Positions 46,120 to 56,441 of a stretch of 64,000 nucleotides of DNA are shown in pieces. A model generated the notes under the pieces. It saw only the letters and a list, made by a program, of their open reading frames with translations. It was not told the DNA's origin and made no database searches. The position numbers and the translations under genes are program-made. Within the stretch, counting starts at the first letter, position 1. Each line of letters begins with the position of its first letter. Source of the DNA: Pantanalinema sp. (lineage in GTDB: Bacteria; Cyanobacteriota; Sericytochromatia; S15B-MN24; UBA4093); assembly GCA_036704125.1 (NCBI GenBank), contig DATNQI010000050.1, forward strand, positions 34,065 to 98,064, written 5' to 3'.

Positions 46120-47478
46120 ATGGCGCGTCAGGAGCCTAATCGCAAGCGCCCGCCGCTCATTCGAGCGGGCTACACCCTTGCCTCGGTCGCCGATGAGGTG
46201 AGCGGCCTGGTCCTCAGGCGCTCGCTCACCTGGAACTGGATGCTCGGCTTCGGCCTCGCCTTGCTCCTGGTGGGGATGCTTGCGATCGCCGTCGCGGTGC
46301 TCTTCTACCGGGGGGTGGGGATCTGGGGGATCAACATTCCCGTGGCGTGGGGCTTCGCCATCGGGAACTTCGTCTGGTGGATCGGGATCGGCCATGCGGG
46401 AACCCTGATCTCGGCCTTCCTGCTCCTGATGCGCCAGAAGTGGCGCACCTCGATCAACCGATCCGCCGAGGCCATGACCCTGTTCGCCCTGGTCTGCGCG
46501 GCCCTGTTCCCGCTCCTGCACCTTGGGCGGCCGTGGTACGCCTACTGGCTCATCCCCTACCCAAACACCATGGGGCTCTGGCCCCAGTTCCGCAGCCCGC
46601 TGGTCTGGGACTTCTTCGCCGTCCTGACCTACCTGACGGTCTCCTTCCTCTTCTGGTACGTGGGCATGATCCCTGACCTTGCGACCCTGCGCGATCGCGC
46701 GAGGCACCCCTTCCAGCGCTTGACGTTCGGGGTGCTCGCCATGGGCTGGCGCGGATCTGCCCGTCACTGGCACCGCCACCAAACGGCTTACTTGCTCCTG
46801 GCGGCACTCGCCACCCCCCTGGTCATCTCGGTCCACTCCATCGTCAGCCTCGACTTCGCCGCGGCCATCGTCCCTGGCTGGCACTCGACCATCTTCCCGC
46901 CCTACTTCGTGGCTGGGGCCGTCTTCTCCGGCTTCGCCATGGTCCTGACGCTTCTCATCCCGCTGCGCGCGGCCTACGGTCTCGAGGGTCTCATCACCAT
47001 GCGCCACGTGGAGCTGCTGGCCAAGATGCTGCTCGCGACCGGGCTCATCGTCGATTACAGCTACGTGATGGAGGTCTTCACCGCCTGGTACGGCGGCAAC
47101 CCTTACGACTGGTCGCTGATGCTCGACCGGATGACGGGGGCCTACGCGCCGATCTTCTGGGCGGTGATGCTCTGCAACGTGGGCGTCCTGCAGCTCCTGT
47201 GGTGGCCCCGGGTGCGCGCAAACCCGGCGTGGCTCTTTGCGATCGCGCTGGTCGCCAACCTCGGGATGTGGATGGAACGGGTCATGATCGTGATCACGAG
47301 CCTGCATCACGACTTTCTGTCGTCGCGCTGGACGATGTACTACCCCACCGTCTGGGACTGGGCGACGCTCGTCGGCACCGTCGGCCTCTTCTTCTTCCTC
47401 TTCTTCCTGTTCATCCGGCTGCTGCCGGTGATCTCCATCTCGGAGGTGCAGAAGCTGGTCGTGGAGGAGGGAAGATGA
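46120..47478 (+). CDS. actC: ActC, NrfD-type quinol-binding membrane subunit
   Basis: 452 residues with about ten hydrophobic helices. The NrfD/PsrC pattern includes WGFAIGNFVWWIGIGHAGTL, FPLLHLGRPWYAYWLIPYPN and HSIVSLDFAAAIVPGWHSTI, with the conserved His and Asp/Glu residues near the quinol site. It is the membrane partner of ActB. The gene follows actB by three bases. Confidence 0.93.
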   Translation: MARQEPNRKRPPLIRAGYTLASVADEVSGLVLRRSLTWNWMLGFGLALLLVGMLAIAVAVLFYRGVGIWGINIPVAWGFAIGNFVWWIGIGHAGTLISAFLLLMRQKWRTSINRSAEAMTLFALVCAALFPLLHLGRPWYAYWLIPYPNTMGLWPQFRSPLVWDFFAVLTYLTVSFLFWYVGMIPDLATLRDRARHPFQRLTFGVLAMGWRGSARHWHRHQTAYLLLAALATPLVISVHSIVSLDFAAAIVPGWHSTIFPPYFVAGAVFSGFAMVLTLLIPLRAAYGLEGLITMRHVELLAKMLLATGLIVDYSYVMEVFTAWYGGNPYDWSLMLDRMTGAYAPIFWAVMLCNVGVLQLLWWPRVRANPAWLFAIALVANLGMWMERVMIVITSLHHDFLSSRWTMYYPTVWDWATLVGTVGLFFFLFFLFIRLLPVISISEVQKLVVEEGR

Positions 47479-48011
47479 GCGAGCAAGCCCTGTACGGCGT
47501 CATGGCGTGCTTCGAGACCCAGGAGGAAGTGCTCGATGCGGCCAAGCATGCTCGTGCGGCCGGGTATCGCCGGATGGACGCCTTCACCCCGTACCCGATC
47601 GAGGGCCTGAGCGAGGCGATCGGCTTCGAGCGCATCCGCCTGCCGCTCCTCGTCCTGATCGGCGGCATCTGCGGCTGTGTGGGCGGCTTTGGCATGCAGT
47701 ACGTCGCGATGGTCCACGGCTATCCCTACGACGTGGGGGGGCGCCCGCTCAACAGCTGGCCTTCGTTCGTGCCCATCACCTTCGAGGTGACGATCCTGGT
47801 GGCGGCCCTGGCGGCGGTCTTCGGCATGCTGGTCGCGAGCGGCTTGCCTCGGCCGCACCATCCCGTCTTCGCCGTCCCCGGCTTCGAGCGCGCCACCTTC
47901 GATCGGTTTTTCCTGTGCATCGAGGCCGAGGATCCCATGTTCGAGCGCGATGCGACGCGACGCTTCCTCGAAGCCCTGAACCCGACGGACGTGTCCGATG
48001 TGCCGTGCTAA
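47475..48011 (+). CDS. actD: ActD, DUF3341 membrane subunit
   Basis: 178 residues from ATG 47475 (four-base overlap with actC). A cytoplasmic N-terminal domain (LYGVMACFETQEEVLDAAKH, DAFTPYPIEGLSEAIG) and two membrane helices (LLVLIGGICGCVGGFGMQYV and VTILVAALAAVFGMLVASGL) are followed by a FFLCIEAEDPMF tail. This matches the DUF3341 subunit of ACIII. Confidence 0.9.
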   Translation: MSEQALYGVMACFETQEEVLDAAKHARAAGYRRMDAFTPYPIEGLSEAIGFERIRLPLLVLIGGICGCVGGFGMQYVAMVHGYPYDVGGRPLNSWPSFVPITFEVTILVAALAAVFGMLVASGLPRPHHPVFAVPGFERATFDRFFLCIEAEDPMFERDATRRFLEALNPTDVSDVPC

Positions 48012-48564
48012 TCCTGCTTTGTTGGGCTTACTGCTGGCACTCGCTGGTTGTCAGCAGCAGATGGCCCACCAGCCCAAGTACAAGCCGCTCGCGAGCAGTG
48101 ATTTCTTCTCGAACGATCAGGCGGCACGCCCCCTGGTCGCAGGCACCGTGCCGCACGGGAAGGGGCGAACCGACGCCTACTTCCGGTCGGGCCTCGTCGC
48201 CGGATCCCCGGTCGATGCCTTCCCCTTCGCGGTCACCCGGCGCGTGCTCGCGCGGGGGCGCGAGCGCTTCGATATCTACTGCGCCCCCTGTCACGATCGG
48301 GCGGGCAACGGCAACGGCATCATCGTGACTCGGGGCTTCACGCGCCCCCCCTCGCTGCACGAGCCTCGCCTGGTCCAGGCGCCGGCCGGCCACTTCGTCC
48401 AGGTCATGGCCATGGGCTACGGAACCATGTTCTCCTACGCCTCGCGGGTCTCGCCCGAGGATCGCTGGGCCGTCGCCGCCTACCTTCGCGCCCTTCAGCT
48501 CAGCCAGCGCGCGACGCTCGCCGACGTGCCCGTCCCCGAGCGCCTGCGCCTGGAAGGGAGGTGA
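47998..48564 (+). CDS. actE: ActE, monoheme cytochrome c lipoprotein of alternative complex III
   Basis: 188 residues. The signal ends in the lipobox LALAGC, giving a lipidated periplasmic protein. The heme site CAPCH (about residue 96) sits in a class I cytochrome c fold with a likely axial Met in MAMGYGTM. It is the monoheme carrier of ACIII. The start overlaps actD by 14 bases. Confidence 0.92.
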   Translation: MCRANPALLGLLLALAGCQQQMAHQPKYKPLASSDFFSNDQAARPLVAGTVPHGKGRTDAYFRSGLVAGSPVDAFPFAVTRRVLARGRERFDIYCAPCHDRAGNGNGIIVTRGFTRPPSLHEPRLVQAPAGHFVQVMAMGYGTMFSYASRVSPEDRWAVAAYLRALQLSQRATLADVPVPERLRLEGR

Positions 48565-48567
48565 CGC

Positions 48568-49587
48568 GTGAGCCTTACTCACTTCCTCGCCTCCTACCTT
48601 TTCGCCTTCCTCTTCTGGTGGGGAATCGCGCTCGGCTGCCTCTTCATCCTCATGCTCCAGAACCTCACCGGGGGGCGCTGGGGGGGGCTGCTGCGTCCCA
48701 TCCTGGAAGCGGCGAGCCGAACTTTGCCCGTGCTTGCGGTGTGCTTCTTGCCCGTGCTCATCGGCGCGAGCGCGCTCTATCCATGGGCGCAGCCCGGGGC
48801 CGCTACTGGGTTGCATCAGGCGGCGTACTTGAACCCGCTCTTCTTCATGGGGCGCAGCGTGGTCTACTTCACCGTCTGGATCGCCCTGGCCTGGCGCCTG
48901 ACGCGCGAGCCGGCGCGCAGCGTGACGGCCCTGAGCGCGGCGGGGCTCCTCCTTTACGCCTTCACCGTGTCCTTTGCCTCGATCGACTGGATCATGTCGC
49001 TGGAGCCTCACTGGTCCTCGTCGATCTATGGCCTCTTGATCGGCATGGGCCAGGTCCTCTCGGCCTTCGCGTTCGCTATCGCGGTCTTCTGCCGGCGCTC
49101 GGCGCTCGAGTCGAGCAGCAAGCCGAGCGATCTCGCCGGGACTTTCAACGACCTGGGCAACCTCCTGCTGACGGCCGTCATGACGTGGGCGTACCTCGCC
49201 TTCATGCAGGTCCTGATCATCTGGATGGGCAACCTTCCTCACGAGAATCCCTGGGTCCTGGCCCGGACGGCGGGCGCCTGGCGATGGGCGGCCATCGGCT
49301 TGACGGTGCTCCAGTTCGCAGTGCCTGCCTGGCTGCTCTTGTTCAGGTCCTTCAAGCGCCGGGCGCCGGTCCTGGGGGGGATCGCCCTCGGTCTCTTGAT
49401 GGTTCACTTGCTCGAGGTCTACTGGCTGGTGCTTCCTGCCTTCTTCCCGAGCGGTCCGCGCCCGAGCGTCTGGGATCTCGCGCTGCCGCTCGCCATCGGC
49501 GGAGTCTGGCTCTGGGCCTTCGGGTGGCAGCTGAGACGCCGCCCGCTCACGGACGCACAGGCAAGGGAGGGCTTCGACCATGGCTGA
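48568..49587 (+). CDS. actF: ActF, membrane subunit of alternative complex III
   Basis: 339 residues from GTG 48568, with AGGGAGG before it. About ten hydrophobic segments. FASIDWIMSLEPHWSSSIYG and LHQAAYLNPLFFMGRSVVYF are conserved ActF blocks. ActF is a structural relative of ActC without a clear quinol site. It overlaps the next small gene by eight bases. Confidence 0.92.
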   Translation: MSLTHFLASYLFAFLFWWGIALGCLFILMLQNLTGGRWGGLLRPILEAASRTLPVLAVCFLPVLIGASALYPWAQPGAATGLHQAAYLNPLFFMGRSVVYFTVWIALAWRLTREPARSVTALSAAGLLLYAFTVSFASIDWIMSLEPHWSSSIYGLLIGMGQVLSAFAFAIAVFCRRSALESSSKPSDLAGTFNDLGNLLLTAVMTWAYLAFMQVLIIWMGNLPHENPWVLARTAGAWRWAAIGLTVLQFAVPAWLLLFRSFKRRAPVLGGIALGLLMVHLLEVYWLVLPAFFPSGPRPSVWDLALPLAIGGVWLWAFGWQLRRRPLTDAQAREGFDHG

Positions 49588-49954
49588 GGGAAAAGGGCAC
49601 GAGCCCAGGGACGTCGACGCTCGCGCCGTGGGGCGGGTCGCGGTGTGGTTCACCATTTGCCTGGGGCTGATCGGGGTTGCGCTCCTCGCGATTTTCTGGC
49701 GCGACGTGGAGCGGCAGACGATCCGCAAGGGCCCGATCGTCCCCGTCGAGGCGCCAGAATCCCGCTTTCCGGCGCCGGGCGCGCGCGCGGAGAGCCCCCA
49801 GGATCTCGCGCGCCTGCGACAGAGCGAGGACCAGTTGCTCAACCGCTATGAGTGGGTGGACCGGAAGGCCGGGATCGTCCGGATCCCGATCGAACGGGCG
49901 ATGGCGCTGGTGGCCTCCCGGGGGCTGAGCGTGAGGCAGGCCGATGGGCGCTAG
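49580..49954 (+). CDS. Small membrane protein of the ACIII-oxidase operon, unknown role
   Basis: 124 residues. One membrane segment (VAVWFTICLGLIGVALLAIF) near residue 20 and a periplasmic tail (EDQLLNRYEWVDRKAGIVRI, then ERAMALVASRGLSVRQADGR). Proteins of this size occur between actF and sco in related operons; I know no assigned function. It may be an assembly factor or accessory subunit. It overlaps both neighbours. Confidence 0.75.
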   Translation: MAEGKGHEPRDVDARAVGRVAVWFTICLGLIGVALLAIFWRDVERQTIRKGPIVPVEAPESRFPAPGARAESPQDLARLRQSEDQLLNRYEWVDRKAGIVRIPIERAMALVASRGLSVRQADGR

Positions 49955-50768
49955 GGCGTGGTTCGTCTCGACCCTTGCCGCCCTCGCTCTGGCGCAGCCC
50001 GCCATGGCCGGGCTGCCGGCGCAGGATGCCCTGAGCGGGGTTCGCGTGGAGCAGCGCCTGGGGCAGCGCATCCCGCTCGACCTCGAATTTCGGGACGAGG
50101 CCGGCCGACCGGTTTCGCTCGGCGATTACACGGGCGCCAGGCCCGTGATCCTCTCGCTGGTGTACTTCGAGTGCCCGAACCTCTGCACCTACGTTCTCAA
50201 TGGCCTGGTCAAGAGTTTGCTCGCGCAATCCTTCGACGTGGGCAAGGATGTCACGGTGCTGTCGGTGAGCATCGACCCCACCGAGACCCCCGCGCTCGCC
50301 GCGCTCAAGAAGCGTACCTACCTCAGGCGCTACGATCGCGCCGGGGCTGAGGACGGCTGGCACTTCCTGACCGGTTCGCAGCCGTCGATCCGCGCGCTGG
50401 CCGATGCGCTCGGCTTCCGGTACGCCTACGATCCCGAGACGCGCCAGTACGCCCACCCGAGCGCGATCGCCCTGCTGACCCCGAAGGGGGCGATCGCGCG
50501 CTACTTCTTCGGGATCGAGTACGCTCCGCTGGACCTGCGCCTGGGGATCGTGGAGGCCGCATCCGAGCACATCGGCACGCCGATCGATCAGGTGCTCTTG
50601 CGCTGTTACCGCTACGATCCCATCACCGGCCGCTACGGCCTGGCGATCATGGAGCTGCTGCGACTCGGGGCGATCGCCACGCTGCTGCTGCTCGCGGCCT
50701 TCATTCTCGCCATGGGTCGCAGGGAGCGCCGCAAGCGATCGCAGCACCCCTCGGAGGGCGGGGAATGA
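49944..50768 (+). CDS. SCO1/SenC-type copper chaperone
   Basis: 274 residues with a signal peptide (AALALAQPAMA). The thioredoxin-like domain contains FECPNLCTYV, whose CxxxC binds copper, VLSVSIDPTETPALA, and the distal His in YAHPSAI. It loads or reduces the CuA site of CoxB. A C-terminal membrane helix (LLRLGAIATLLLLAAFILAM) anchors it, a less usual position for the anchor in this family. Confidence 0.92.
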   Translation: MGARAWFVSTLAALALAQPAMAGLPAQDALSGVRVEQRLGQRIPLDLEFRDEAGRPVSLGDYTGARPVILSLVYFECPNLCTYVLNGLVKSLLAQSFDVGKDVTVLSVSIDPTETPALAALKKRTYLRRYDRAGAEDGWHFLTGSQPSIRALADALGFRYAYDPETRQYAHPSAIALLTPKGAIARYFFGIEYAPLDLRLGIVEAASEHIGTPIDQVLLRCYRYDPITGRYGLAIMELLRLGAIATLLLLAAFILAMGRRERRKRSQHPSEGGE

Positions 50769-51709
50769 TGAACTTTCCGCTGTTCCCGGATCGGGCCTCG
50801 AGCATGGCGTGGCAAGTGGACGCCATCTTCTTCGTCCTGCTCGTGCTCAGCTCGCTCATCGTGCTGGGCGTGGCCATTGCCATCGTCTACTTCGGGATCA
50901 AGTACCGCCGCGGATCCCAGGCGGATCGCACGCACCGGATCCGGCACCCGCTCGGGCTCGAGATTGCCTGGACGGTCGTTCCCTTCGGGATCTTCCTGTT
51001 CCTCTTCGGCTGGGGGGCGAGCGTGTACTTCGACATCCGGCGTCCGCCGGCCGACGCGCTCGAGATCGCCGTGGTCGCCAAGCAGTGGATGTGGAAATTC
51101 GAGCATCCCGGGGGCCAGCGCGAGATCAACGCCCTCCACGTGCCCGTGGGGCGTTCGATCAAGCTCACGATGATCTCGCAGGACGTCATCCACGACCTGT
51201 TCGTCCCCGCCTTCCGCCTCAAGCAGGACGTCTTGCCCGGCCGATACTTGACCCTCTGGTTCACCGCCACCCAGGAGGGTAGCTTTCGCTTCTTCTGCTC
51301 CCAGTTCTGCGGGACCGAGCACGCCTCGATGGGAGGGTGGGTGGTGGTCATGGCGCCCGACGCCTACGCGCGCTGGCTCGCCGTATGGGAGGCGCAGGAC
51401 ACCACGGCGCTCGCCGGCGCCAAGCTCTTCGCCCGGCTCGGCTGCGCGGGCTGTCACGGGGCGAACGCTGCCGTGCGCGCCCCGGCGCTCGCCGGGCTGT
51501 ACGGCAAGCCCGTGCCGCTCGTCGGTGGGGGCTTCACCCGCGCCGACGAGCGATACCTTCGCGACTCGATTCTTTTGCCCGCTTCGCAGGTCGTGGCGGG
51601 CTACGCGCCCATCATGCCGAGCTACCAGGGCCAGATCGGCGAAGCAGAGGTCCTCCAGCTGGTCGCTTATCTAAAGACGCTGAAAAACGAGGAAAGGACC
51701 CGCCCATGA
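50765..51709 (+). CDS. coxB: Cytochrome c oxidase subunit II with fused cytochrome c (caa3 type)
   Basis: 314 residues. Two N-terminal membrane helices are followed by a cupredoxin domain with the CuA ligands in [14 protein letters not shown] plus an upstream His in [11 protein letters not shown]-terminal cytochrome c domain has CAGCH (about 232) and a likely axial Met in PIMPSY. This is the electron entry of a caa3 oxidase. The start overlaps sco by four bases. Confidence 0.95.
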   Translation: MMNFPLFPDRASSMAWQVDAIFFVLLVLSSLIVLGVAIAIVYFGIKYRRGSQADRTHRIRHPLGLEIAWTVVPFGIFLFLFGWGASVYFDIRRPPADALEIAVVAKQWMWKFEHPGGQREINALHVPVGRSIKLTMISQDVIHDLFVPAFRLKQDVLPGRYLTLWFTATQEGSFRFFCSQFCGTEHASMGGWVVVMAPDAYARWLAVWEAQDTTALAGAKLFARLGCAGCHGANAAVRAPALAGLYGKPVPLVGGGFTRADERYLRDSILLPASQVVAGYAPIMPSYQGQIGEAEVLQLVAYLKTLKNEERTRP

Positions 51710-53322
51710 ACGCTGAACCGACGCTCCCCGAGCGCCACTACCTCGGCGCTGGCTCGACCGTCCGCTCCTGGCTCCTGACGACCGATCACAAGCGAATCGC
51801 GTGGCTCTACATGGTGACCCTCACCCTGTTCTTCCTGGTCGGCGGGGCCGCAGCGACCCTCATCCGCTTCGAGCTGGCCACCCCTGAGGGGCGCATGCTG
51901 GACGCCGAGACGTACAACCGCATGTTCAGCATGCACGGCGTGGTGATGGTCTGGTTCTTTCTGATCCCCTCGATCCCGGCGGTGCTCGGCAACTTCCTGC
52001 TGCCCTTGATGATCGGGGCGAAGGACCTGGCATTCCCGCGCTTGAACCTATTCAGTTGGTACCTTTACGTCGGCGGCGGCCTCTTCACGATGGCGGCGAT
52101 GGTCGCCGGCGGCGTGGACACGGGCTGGACCTTTTACACCCCCTACAGCAGCATGTTCAGCAACTCCCACGTGATCGCCACGGTCGTCGGCGTCTTCATC
52201 GTGGGCTTCTCCTCGATCATCACGGGCCTCAACTTCATCGTCACCACTCACACGATGCGCGCGCCGGGCCTCACCTGGTTTCGCTTGCCCCTCTTCGTCT
52301 GGGCGCTGTACGCCACGAGCGTCATCCTGGTGCTCGCGACCCCGGTCCTCGCCATCACCCTCGTTTTGCTCGCCGTCGAGCGCCTCTTCGGGATAGGCAT
52401 CTTCGACCCCGCCCTGGGCGGGGATCCGCTCCTCTTCCAGCACCTCTTCTGGTTCTACTCGCACCCGGCGGTCTACATCATGGTCCTTCCCGGCATGGGG
52501 GTGGTGAACGAGGTCATCACCTGCTTCTCCCGCAAGCGGATCTTCGGCTACGCCTACATCGCCTACTCCACGCTCGCGATCGCCTTCTTCGGCTTTCTGG
52601 TGTGGGGCCACCACATGTTCGTGAGCGGCCAGTCGGTCTACGCCGGCTTGACCTTCTCGCTCCTGAGCTACCTGGTCGCCGTTCCCTCGGCCATCAAGGT
52701 CTTCAACTGGACGGCGACCCTGCGGCGAGGCCAGATCACCTTCGAGACGCCCATGCTCTACATCCTGGGCTTCATCGGGCTCTTCCTGATCGGCGGGCTG
52801 ACGGGCCTCTTTCTGGCGGCGCTCGCGGTGGACGTCCACGTCCACGACACCTACTTCGTCATCGCGCACTTCCACTACATCATGGTGGGGGGAATGGTGG
52901 CGGCCTACCTAGGGGGGATCCACTTCTGGTGGCCCAAGCTGACAGGGCGCATGTACTCGGAGCCCCTCGGGAGGTTCGCGGCGGTGACCCTCTTCGTGGG
53001 CTTCAACCTCACCTTCTTCCCCCAGTTCATCCTGGGCTACCTGGGCATGCCGCGCCGCTACCACGTCTATCCGCCGGAGTTCCAGGTGCTCAACGTTCTC
53101 TCGTCTGCGGGGGCGACGATCCTCGCGGTGGGCTATCTTTTCCCGCTGTTCTACCTGCTCTGGTCGCTCAAGTACGGCCCGATCGCGGGCCCGAACCCCT
53201 GGCGGGCCAAGGGCCTCGAGTGGCGGACCTCCTCCCCACCGCCGAGCGACAACTTCGTCGAGACTCCGGTGGTCACCGAGGAGGCCTATGCCTATTCGCT
53301 CGAGGAGGCTGACCGTGGCTGA
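51706..53322 (+). CDS. coxA: Cytochrome c oxidase subunit I, A2-type heme-copper oxidase
   Basis: 538 residues from ATG 51706 (four-base overlap with coxB). Twelve membrane helices. The heme and CuB ligands are in [26 protein letters not shown] and HFHYIMVGG. The helix VI motif is [16 protein letters not shown], with Ala where A1-type oxidases have the Glu of GHPEVY, and with the Tyr-Ser pair typical of A2 oxidases. It reduces oxygen to water and pumps protons. Confidence 0.96.
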   Translation: MNAEPTLPERHYLGAGSTVRSWLLTTDHKRIAWLYMVTLTLFFLVGGAAATLIRFELATPEGRMLDAETYNRMFSMHGVVMVWFFLIPSIPAVLGNFLLPLMIGAKDLAFPRLNLFSWYLYVGGGLFTMAAMVAGGVDTGWTFYTPYSSMFSNSHVIATVVGVFIVGFSSIITGLNFIVTTHTMRAPGLTWFRLPLFVWALYATSVILVLATPVLAITLVLLAVERLFGIGIFDPALGGDPLLFQHLFWFYSHPAVYIMVLPGMGVVNEVITCFSRKRIFGYAYIAYSTLAIAFFGFLVWGHHMFVSGQSVYAGLTFSLLSYLVAVPSAIKVFNWTATLRRGQITFETPMLYILGFIGLFLIGGLTGLFLAALAVDVHVHDTYFVIAHFHYIMVGGMVAAYLGGIHFWWPKLTGRMYSEPLGRFAAVTLFVGFNLTFFPQFILGYLGMPRRYHVYPPEFQVLNVLSSAGATILAVGYLFPLFYLLWSLKYGPIAGPNPWRAKGLEWRTSSPPPSDNFVETPVVTEEAYAYSLEEADRG

Positions 53323-53947
53323 TGTCGCGCCGCAGTTCGACGACCTGGAGCAGCAGCAGGGCGCCGATGCGCTCGGCATGTGGATCTTCCTCTGCACCGA
53401 GGTGATGCTCTTCGGGGTGCTGTTCCTGGGCTACACCGTCTATCGCCTGCGCTTCCCCGAGGCCTTCTCGGTGGCGAGCGAGCGCACCGATCTGGTCCTC
53501 GGGACCCTCAACACGGCGGTGCTGCTGACGAGCAGCTTCTGCATGGCCCTGGCCCTGCACGCGGCCAAGGCGGGGCATCGTCGAGCCACGGCGCTCTGGC
53601 TGCTGCTGACGGCCCTTCTCGGCGCCGGCTTCCTCGGGATCAAGGCGCTCGAGTACCGCCAGGATTTCCTCGCGCACCTGGTGCCCGGCCCCGGCTTCGC
53701 CATTTCGGGGGAGGCCTCGGTCGGGGCGCAAATGTTCTACGTGCTCTACTACCTCATGACCGGGCTGCACGCCCTGCACCTGACGATCGGCGCCGGGCTG
53801 GTGACGGTGCTCGCCGTCATGGCTGGGCGCGGGCGCTTCAGCGCCGAGCGGCACGTCCCGATCGCGCTCGGGGGGCTCTACTGGCACTTCGTCGACGTGG
53901 TCTGGATCTTCCTGTATCCCTTGCTCTACCTGCAGGGGAGGTCGTGA
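53315..53947 (+). CDS. coxC: Cytochrome c oxidase subunit III
   Basis: 210 residues from GTG 53315, with GAGGAGG six bases upstream (ATG 53288 is open but has no such site). Five membrane helices. [20 protein letters not shown] and [20 protein letters not shown] and [20 protein letters not shown] are subunit III signatures. It stabilises the oxidase core. Confidence 0.93.
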   Translation: MADVAPQFDDLEQQQGADALGMWIFLCTEVMLFGVLFLGYTVYRLRFPEAFSVASERTDLVLGTLNTAVLLTSSFCMALALHAAKAGHRRATALWLLLTALLGAGFLGIKALEYRQDFLAHLVPGPGFAISGEASVGAQMFYVLYYLMTGLHALHLTIGAGLVTVLAVMAGRGRFSAERHVPIALGGLYWHFVDVVWIFLYPLLYLQGRS

Positions 53948-54246
53948 TGGCAGGACCTACCGCTTCGCGCCGGAGCCTCCTTCGGGTCTACCTGGGGCTC
54001 ATGGGCCTCTTGCTATTGACCTTCGGCCTCTCGCGTTTGCCGCTCGGGCCCCTCCACCCGGTGGTGTCTCTCGGGATCGCGTTTGGAAAGGCCTATCTGG
54101 TCGTCGCCTACTTCATGGAGCTGCGCGACAGTCGGAGCCTCCCGCGCCTGGTCTGGGGCGTAGGCCTTTACTGGCTCTTCTTGCTGTTCTGCCTCACGCT
54201 GGGAGACTACCTGACCCGTGGCTGGCTGCCCTCGGCTGGGGAGTAG
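53947..54246 (+). CDS. Cytochrome c oxidase subunit IV (bacterial, small)
   Basis: 99 residues, its ATG sharing one base with the coxC stop. Three membrane helices. ASRRSLLRVYLGLMGLLLLT, LGIAFGKAYLVVAYFMELR and WGVGLYWLFLLFCLTLGDYL fit the bacterial COX4 family. It is the last gene of the twelve-gene operon; no clear terminator follows before the converging receptor gene. Confidence 0.88.
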   Translation: MAGPTASRRSLLRVYLGLMGLLLLTFGLSRLPLGPLHPVVSLGIAFGKAYLVVAYFMELRDSRSLPRLVWGVGLYWLFLLFCLTLGDYLTRGWLPSAGE

Positions 54247-54304
54247 AGGCGCTAGCTTGCAGTGCAGGCAGGATTCGGCTCCCCGGTGTGGTGACGAGTT
54301 GGCG

Positions 54305-55948
54305 TTACCCCTGTGCCAGCGCTCGCTCCCGGGTCGAGAGTCGCTGCCCTGAGGCTGCAGGCAACCGCAAAATCTGGACCTCAGCCACTGGTTCCCCGGC
54401 TTGGAAAAACCCGATGGAGTCTTGGAGGAGCTTCGCTTGATACATCAGGGCTTCGGTCACCCGAGAGACTTGATCGGTCGCCAGAGTTGCCTGCTGGGAG
54501 CTCGTATGCAGTGATTCGGTCGCCCGAAGGATCTGCTCCGTGCCGACACGCTGTTCGGTGGTTGCTGCAGTGACGGACTGGGAGATCTCCTCCATCTTGG
54601 CGATCGCCTGGGTCACTTGCTCATTGATGAGCCCCATGTTCTCGGCCGCCTGCACGATCGCTTGGCTGGCCAGCGCCTGCTCCTTGGTTGCCATGGCCGA
54701 CTCCTGCAACAATGCAGCCGATTGGCTTGCCGACTCCTTGATCCGTCGCAAGGCGGATCCCGTCTCGGTGACCAGTTGCGTTCCCTCTTGGACTCGAAGG
54801 GAGCCTTGCTGGGTGACGTCGACGGCTTGAGCGATCTCCGTCTGAATCCCTTTGATCAGCCCGGCGATCTCACCGGTCGCCTTGCTGGAGCGTTCAGCGA
54901 GCTTGCGTACCTCGTCGGCGACGACAGCGAAGCCCCGACCGTGTTCGCCCGCCCGAGCTGCCTCGATCGCAGCGTTGAGGGCAAGCAGGTTGGTCTGGGT
55001 AGCGATCTCGTCGATTACCTCGACAATCTCACCGATGGCATTTGAGCGTTCATCCAGGTGCTGGATGGCGATGCGCGTCTCCCCCACGGTGTCGGCGATC
55101 GCCTGCATTCCCTGGATCGTCTTGATCACTGAGCCTTCGCTGGAATTGGCGGTGTGAGTCGTCTGTTCGGAGACCTGGCTGGCATGGCTCACATTTTGGG
55201 CCACCTGCTGGATCGAGGCAGCAAGCTCCGCAATGGAGCTGCTGGTTTGGGAGACGGCATCAGCCAGGTCGCTTGATTGATTTTTCACGACGATGACCTG
55301 CTGATCCAGCACATGGACGTGTCCGTCCACGGACTTGGTGTTGTAGGCCACGCTCGCGATCGCATGGGAGGTCTCTTCACTGATGGCAGCTTGTTGGGCA
55401 ACCATCTCGGAAAGATCGGTGCGGGAGCGGTTGAGGTTATCTGCCTCAATTGCAACTTCATTCGCCGTCGAGCGGACCTCCGCCACGATCTGGCGAAGGT
55501 TTGTGAACATGACGCTGTGACGTTCAAGGCCGTACCGGAAGTCTCCGTGCAAGCCGACGACCTGCGGCGTCCGGAAGTGCTTGTTCTCCTGGTAGTTGGA
55601 GGTGGTTGCCTGTTCGCGGAAGTAGACCTCCAGCTGGTCGAGCATGTCGTTGAGGTGCCAGCACACACGACCGATGGTATCTCGATCGCTCACCCCCGTG
55701 ATGCGGTCGTGAAAGTGCCCTGCGCTTAGCTTTTCCGCAATCGTTTCAAGCTCTGAAAGCGGCGCTACCCAGCGTCCCAGTGCGACCTGTCCCCAGACAG
55801 CCGCAGCGACGGCTCCCCCGAGCAAGAGCAGACCAGGGACATCCTTGAACCCATGGGACGAGAGTCCCATCAGAAGATGGGCTCCCCACAGCGCAAAGCC
55901 GATCCAAAAAGGAACCGTCAGCCTAAAGGCCAAGAACCAGTTCTTCAT
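54305..55948 (-). CDS. Methyl-accepting chemotaxis protein, short sensor part
   Basis: 547 residues. Two N-terminal membrane helices ([20 protein letters not shown] and [20 protein letters not shown]) enclose only a short loop, so there is no periplasmic ligand domain. A HAMP-like segment follows, then a long signalling coil with the hairpin tip [32 protein letters not shown] (interrupted here only for length: core residues [20 protein letters not shown]) and [14 protein letters not shown]. It probably receives its signal from the PAS protein encoded just upstream, with which its gene overlaps by 26 bases. Base composition is lower in GC than the neighbours. Confidence 0.9.
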   Translation of the reverse strand: MKNWFLAFRLTVPFWIGFALWGAHLLMGLSSHGFKDVPGLLLLGGAVAAAVWGQVALGRWVAPLSELETIAEKLSAGHFHDRITGVSDRDTIGRVCWHLNDMLDQLEVYFREQATTSNYQENKHFRTPQVVGLHGDFRYGLERHSVMFTNLRQIVAEVRSTANEVAIEADNLNRSRTDLSEMVAQQAAISEETSHAIASVAYNTKSVDGHVHVLDQQVIVVKNQSSDLADAVSQTSSSIAELAASIQQVAQNVSHASQVSEQTTHTANSSEGSVIKTIQGMQAIADTVGETRIAIQHLDERSNAIGEIVEVIDEIATQTNLLALNAAIEAARAGEHGRGFAVVADEVRKLAERSSKATGEIAGLIKGIQTEIAQAVDVTQQGSLRVQEGTQLVTETGSALRRIKESASQSAALLQESAMATKEQALASQAIVQAAENMGLINEQVTQAIAKMEEISQSVTAATTEQRVGTEQILRATESLHTSSQQATLATDQVSRVTEALMYQAKLLQDSIGFFQAGEPVAEVQILRLPAASGQRLSTRERALAQG

Positions 55949-56441
55949 AACTCATCCCCTTATCGGCAAGAATCTTGAGGAGCAGGGCTGTAGAGCCCTC
56001 CATGCCAGCTCTTCCGCCCAGGCGCTGCTCTTCGGCCACCATGAGGCGGTACAACTCGCTGACGGCTTGAATGGCGCTTTCCTTGGGCTTCCGTCGCACC
56101 GAGAAGTAGCCGATGATCTTGCCGTTTGCATCGAAATCCGGGGTCACGTTGGCAAAGACCCAGTAGAAGCTGCCGTCCTTGGCCAGATTCTTGACATAGG
56201 CAAAGAATTCTTTGCCGGTCGAAATGGTGTCCCAGAGAAGCTTGAAGGCTGCTCGGGGCATGTCAGGATGGCGGATGATGTTGTGATTGGTACCAATGAG
56301 CTCTTGTGCCGAATAGCCGGAAAACTCGATGAAGGTGCGGTTGCCGTAGGTGATGATCCCCTTGGTGTTGGTCTTGGAGACGATGAAGTCGTCTTCCCGC
56401 ATGACCTTCTCGACCGAAGTAGGTGCCGGTCTCGTTCTCAT
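55923..56441 (-). CDS. Aer-like PAS domain protein
   Basis: 172 residues. One PAS domain: [40 protein letters not shown], then [20 protein letters not shown] and [34 protein letters not shown] is the hallmark of the FAD-binding PAS of aerotaxis receptors such as Aer. Aer normally has PAS and MCP parts in one chain; here they are separate overlapping genes. The C-terminal helix may dock on the MCP. It probably senses redox state. Confidence 0.88.
   Translation of the reverse strand: MRTRPAPTSVEKVMREDDFIVSKTNTKGIITYGNRTFIEFSGYSAQELIGTNHNIIRHPDMPRAAFKLLWDTISTGKEFFAYVKNLAKDGSFYWVFANVTPDFDANGKIIGYFSVRRKPKESAIQAVSELYRLMVAEEQRLGGRAGMEGSTALLLKILADKGMSYEELVLGL

Noticed and set aside
51337..51705. A longer CoxA frame starting at 51337.
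   Set aside because: It overlaps coxB in another frame with no similarity; ATG 51706 gives the four-base overlap and the normal N-terminus.
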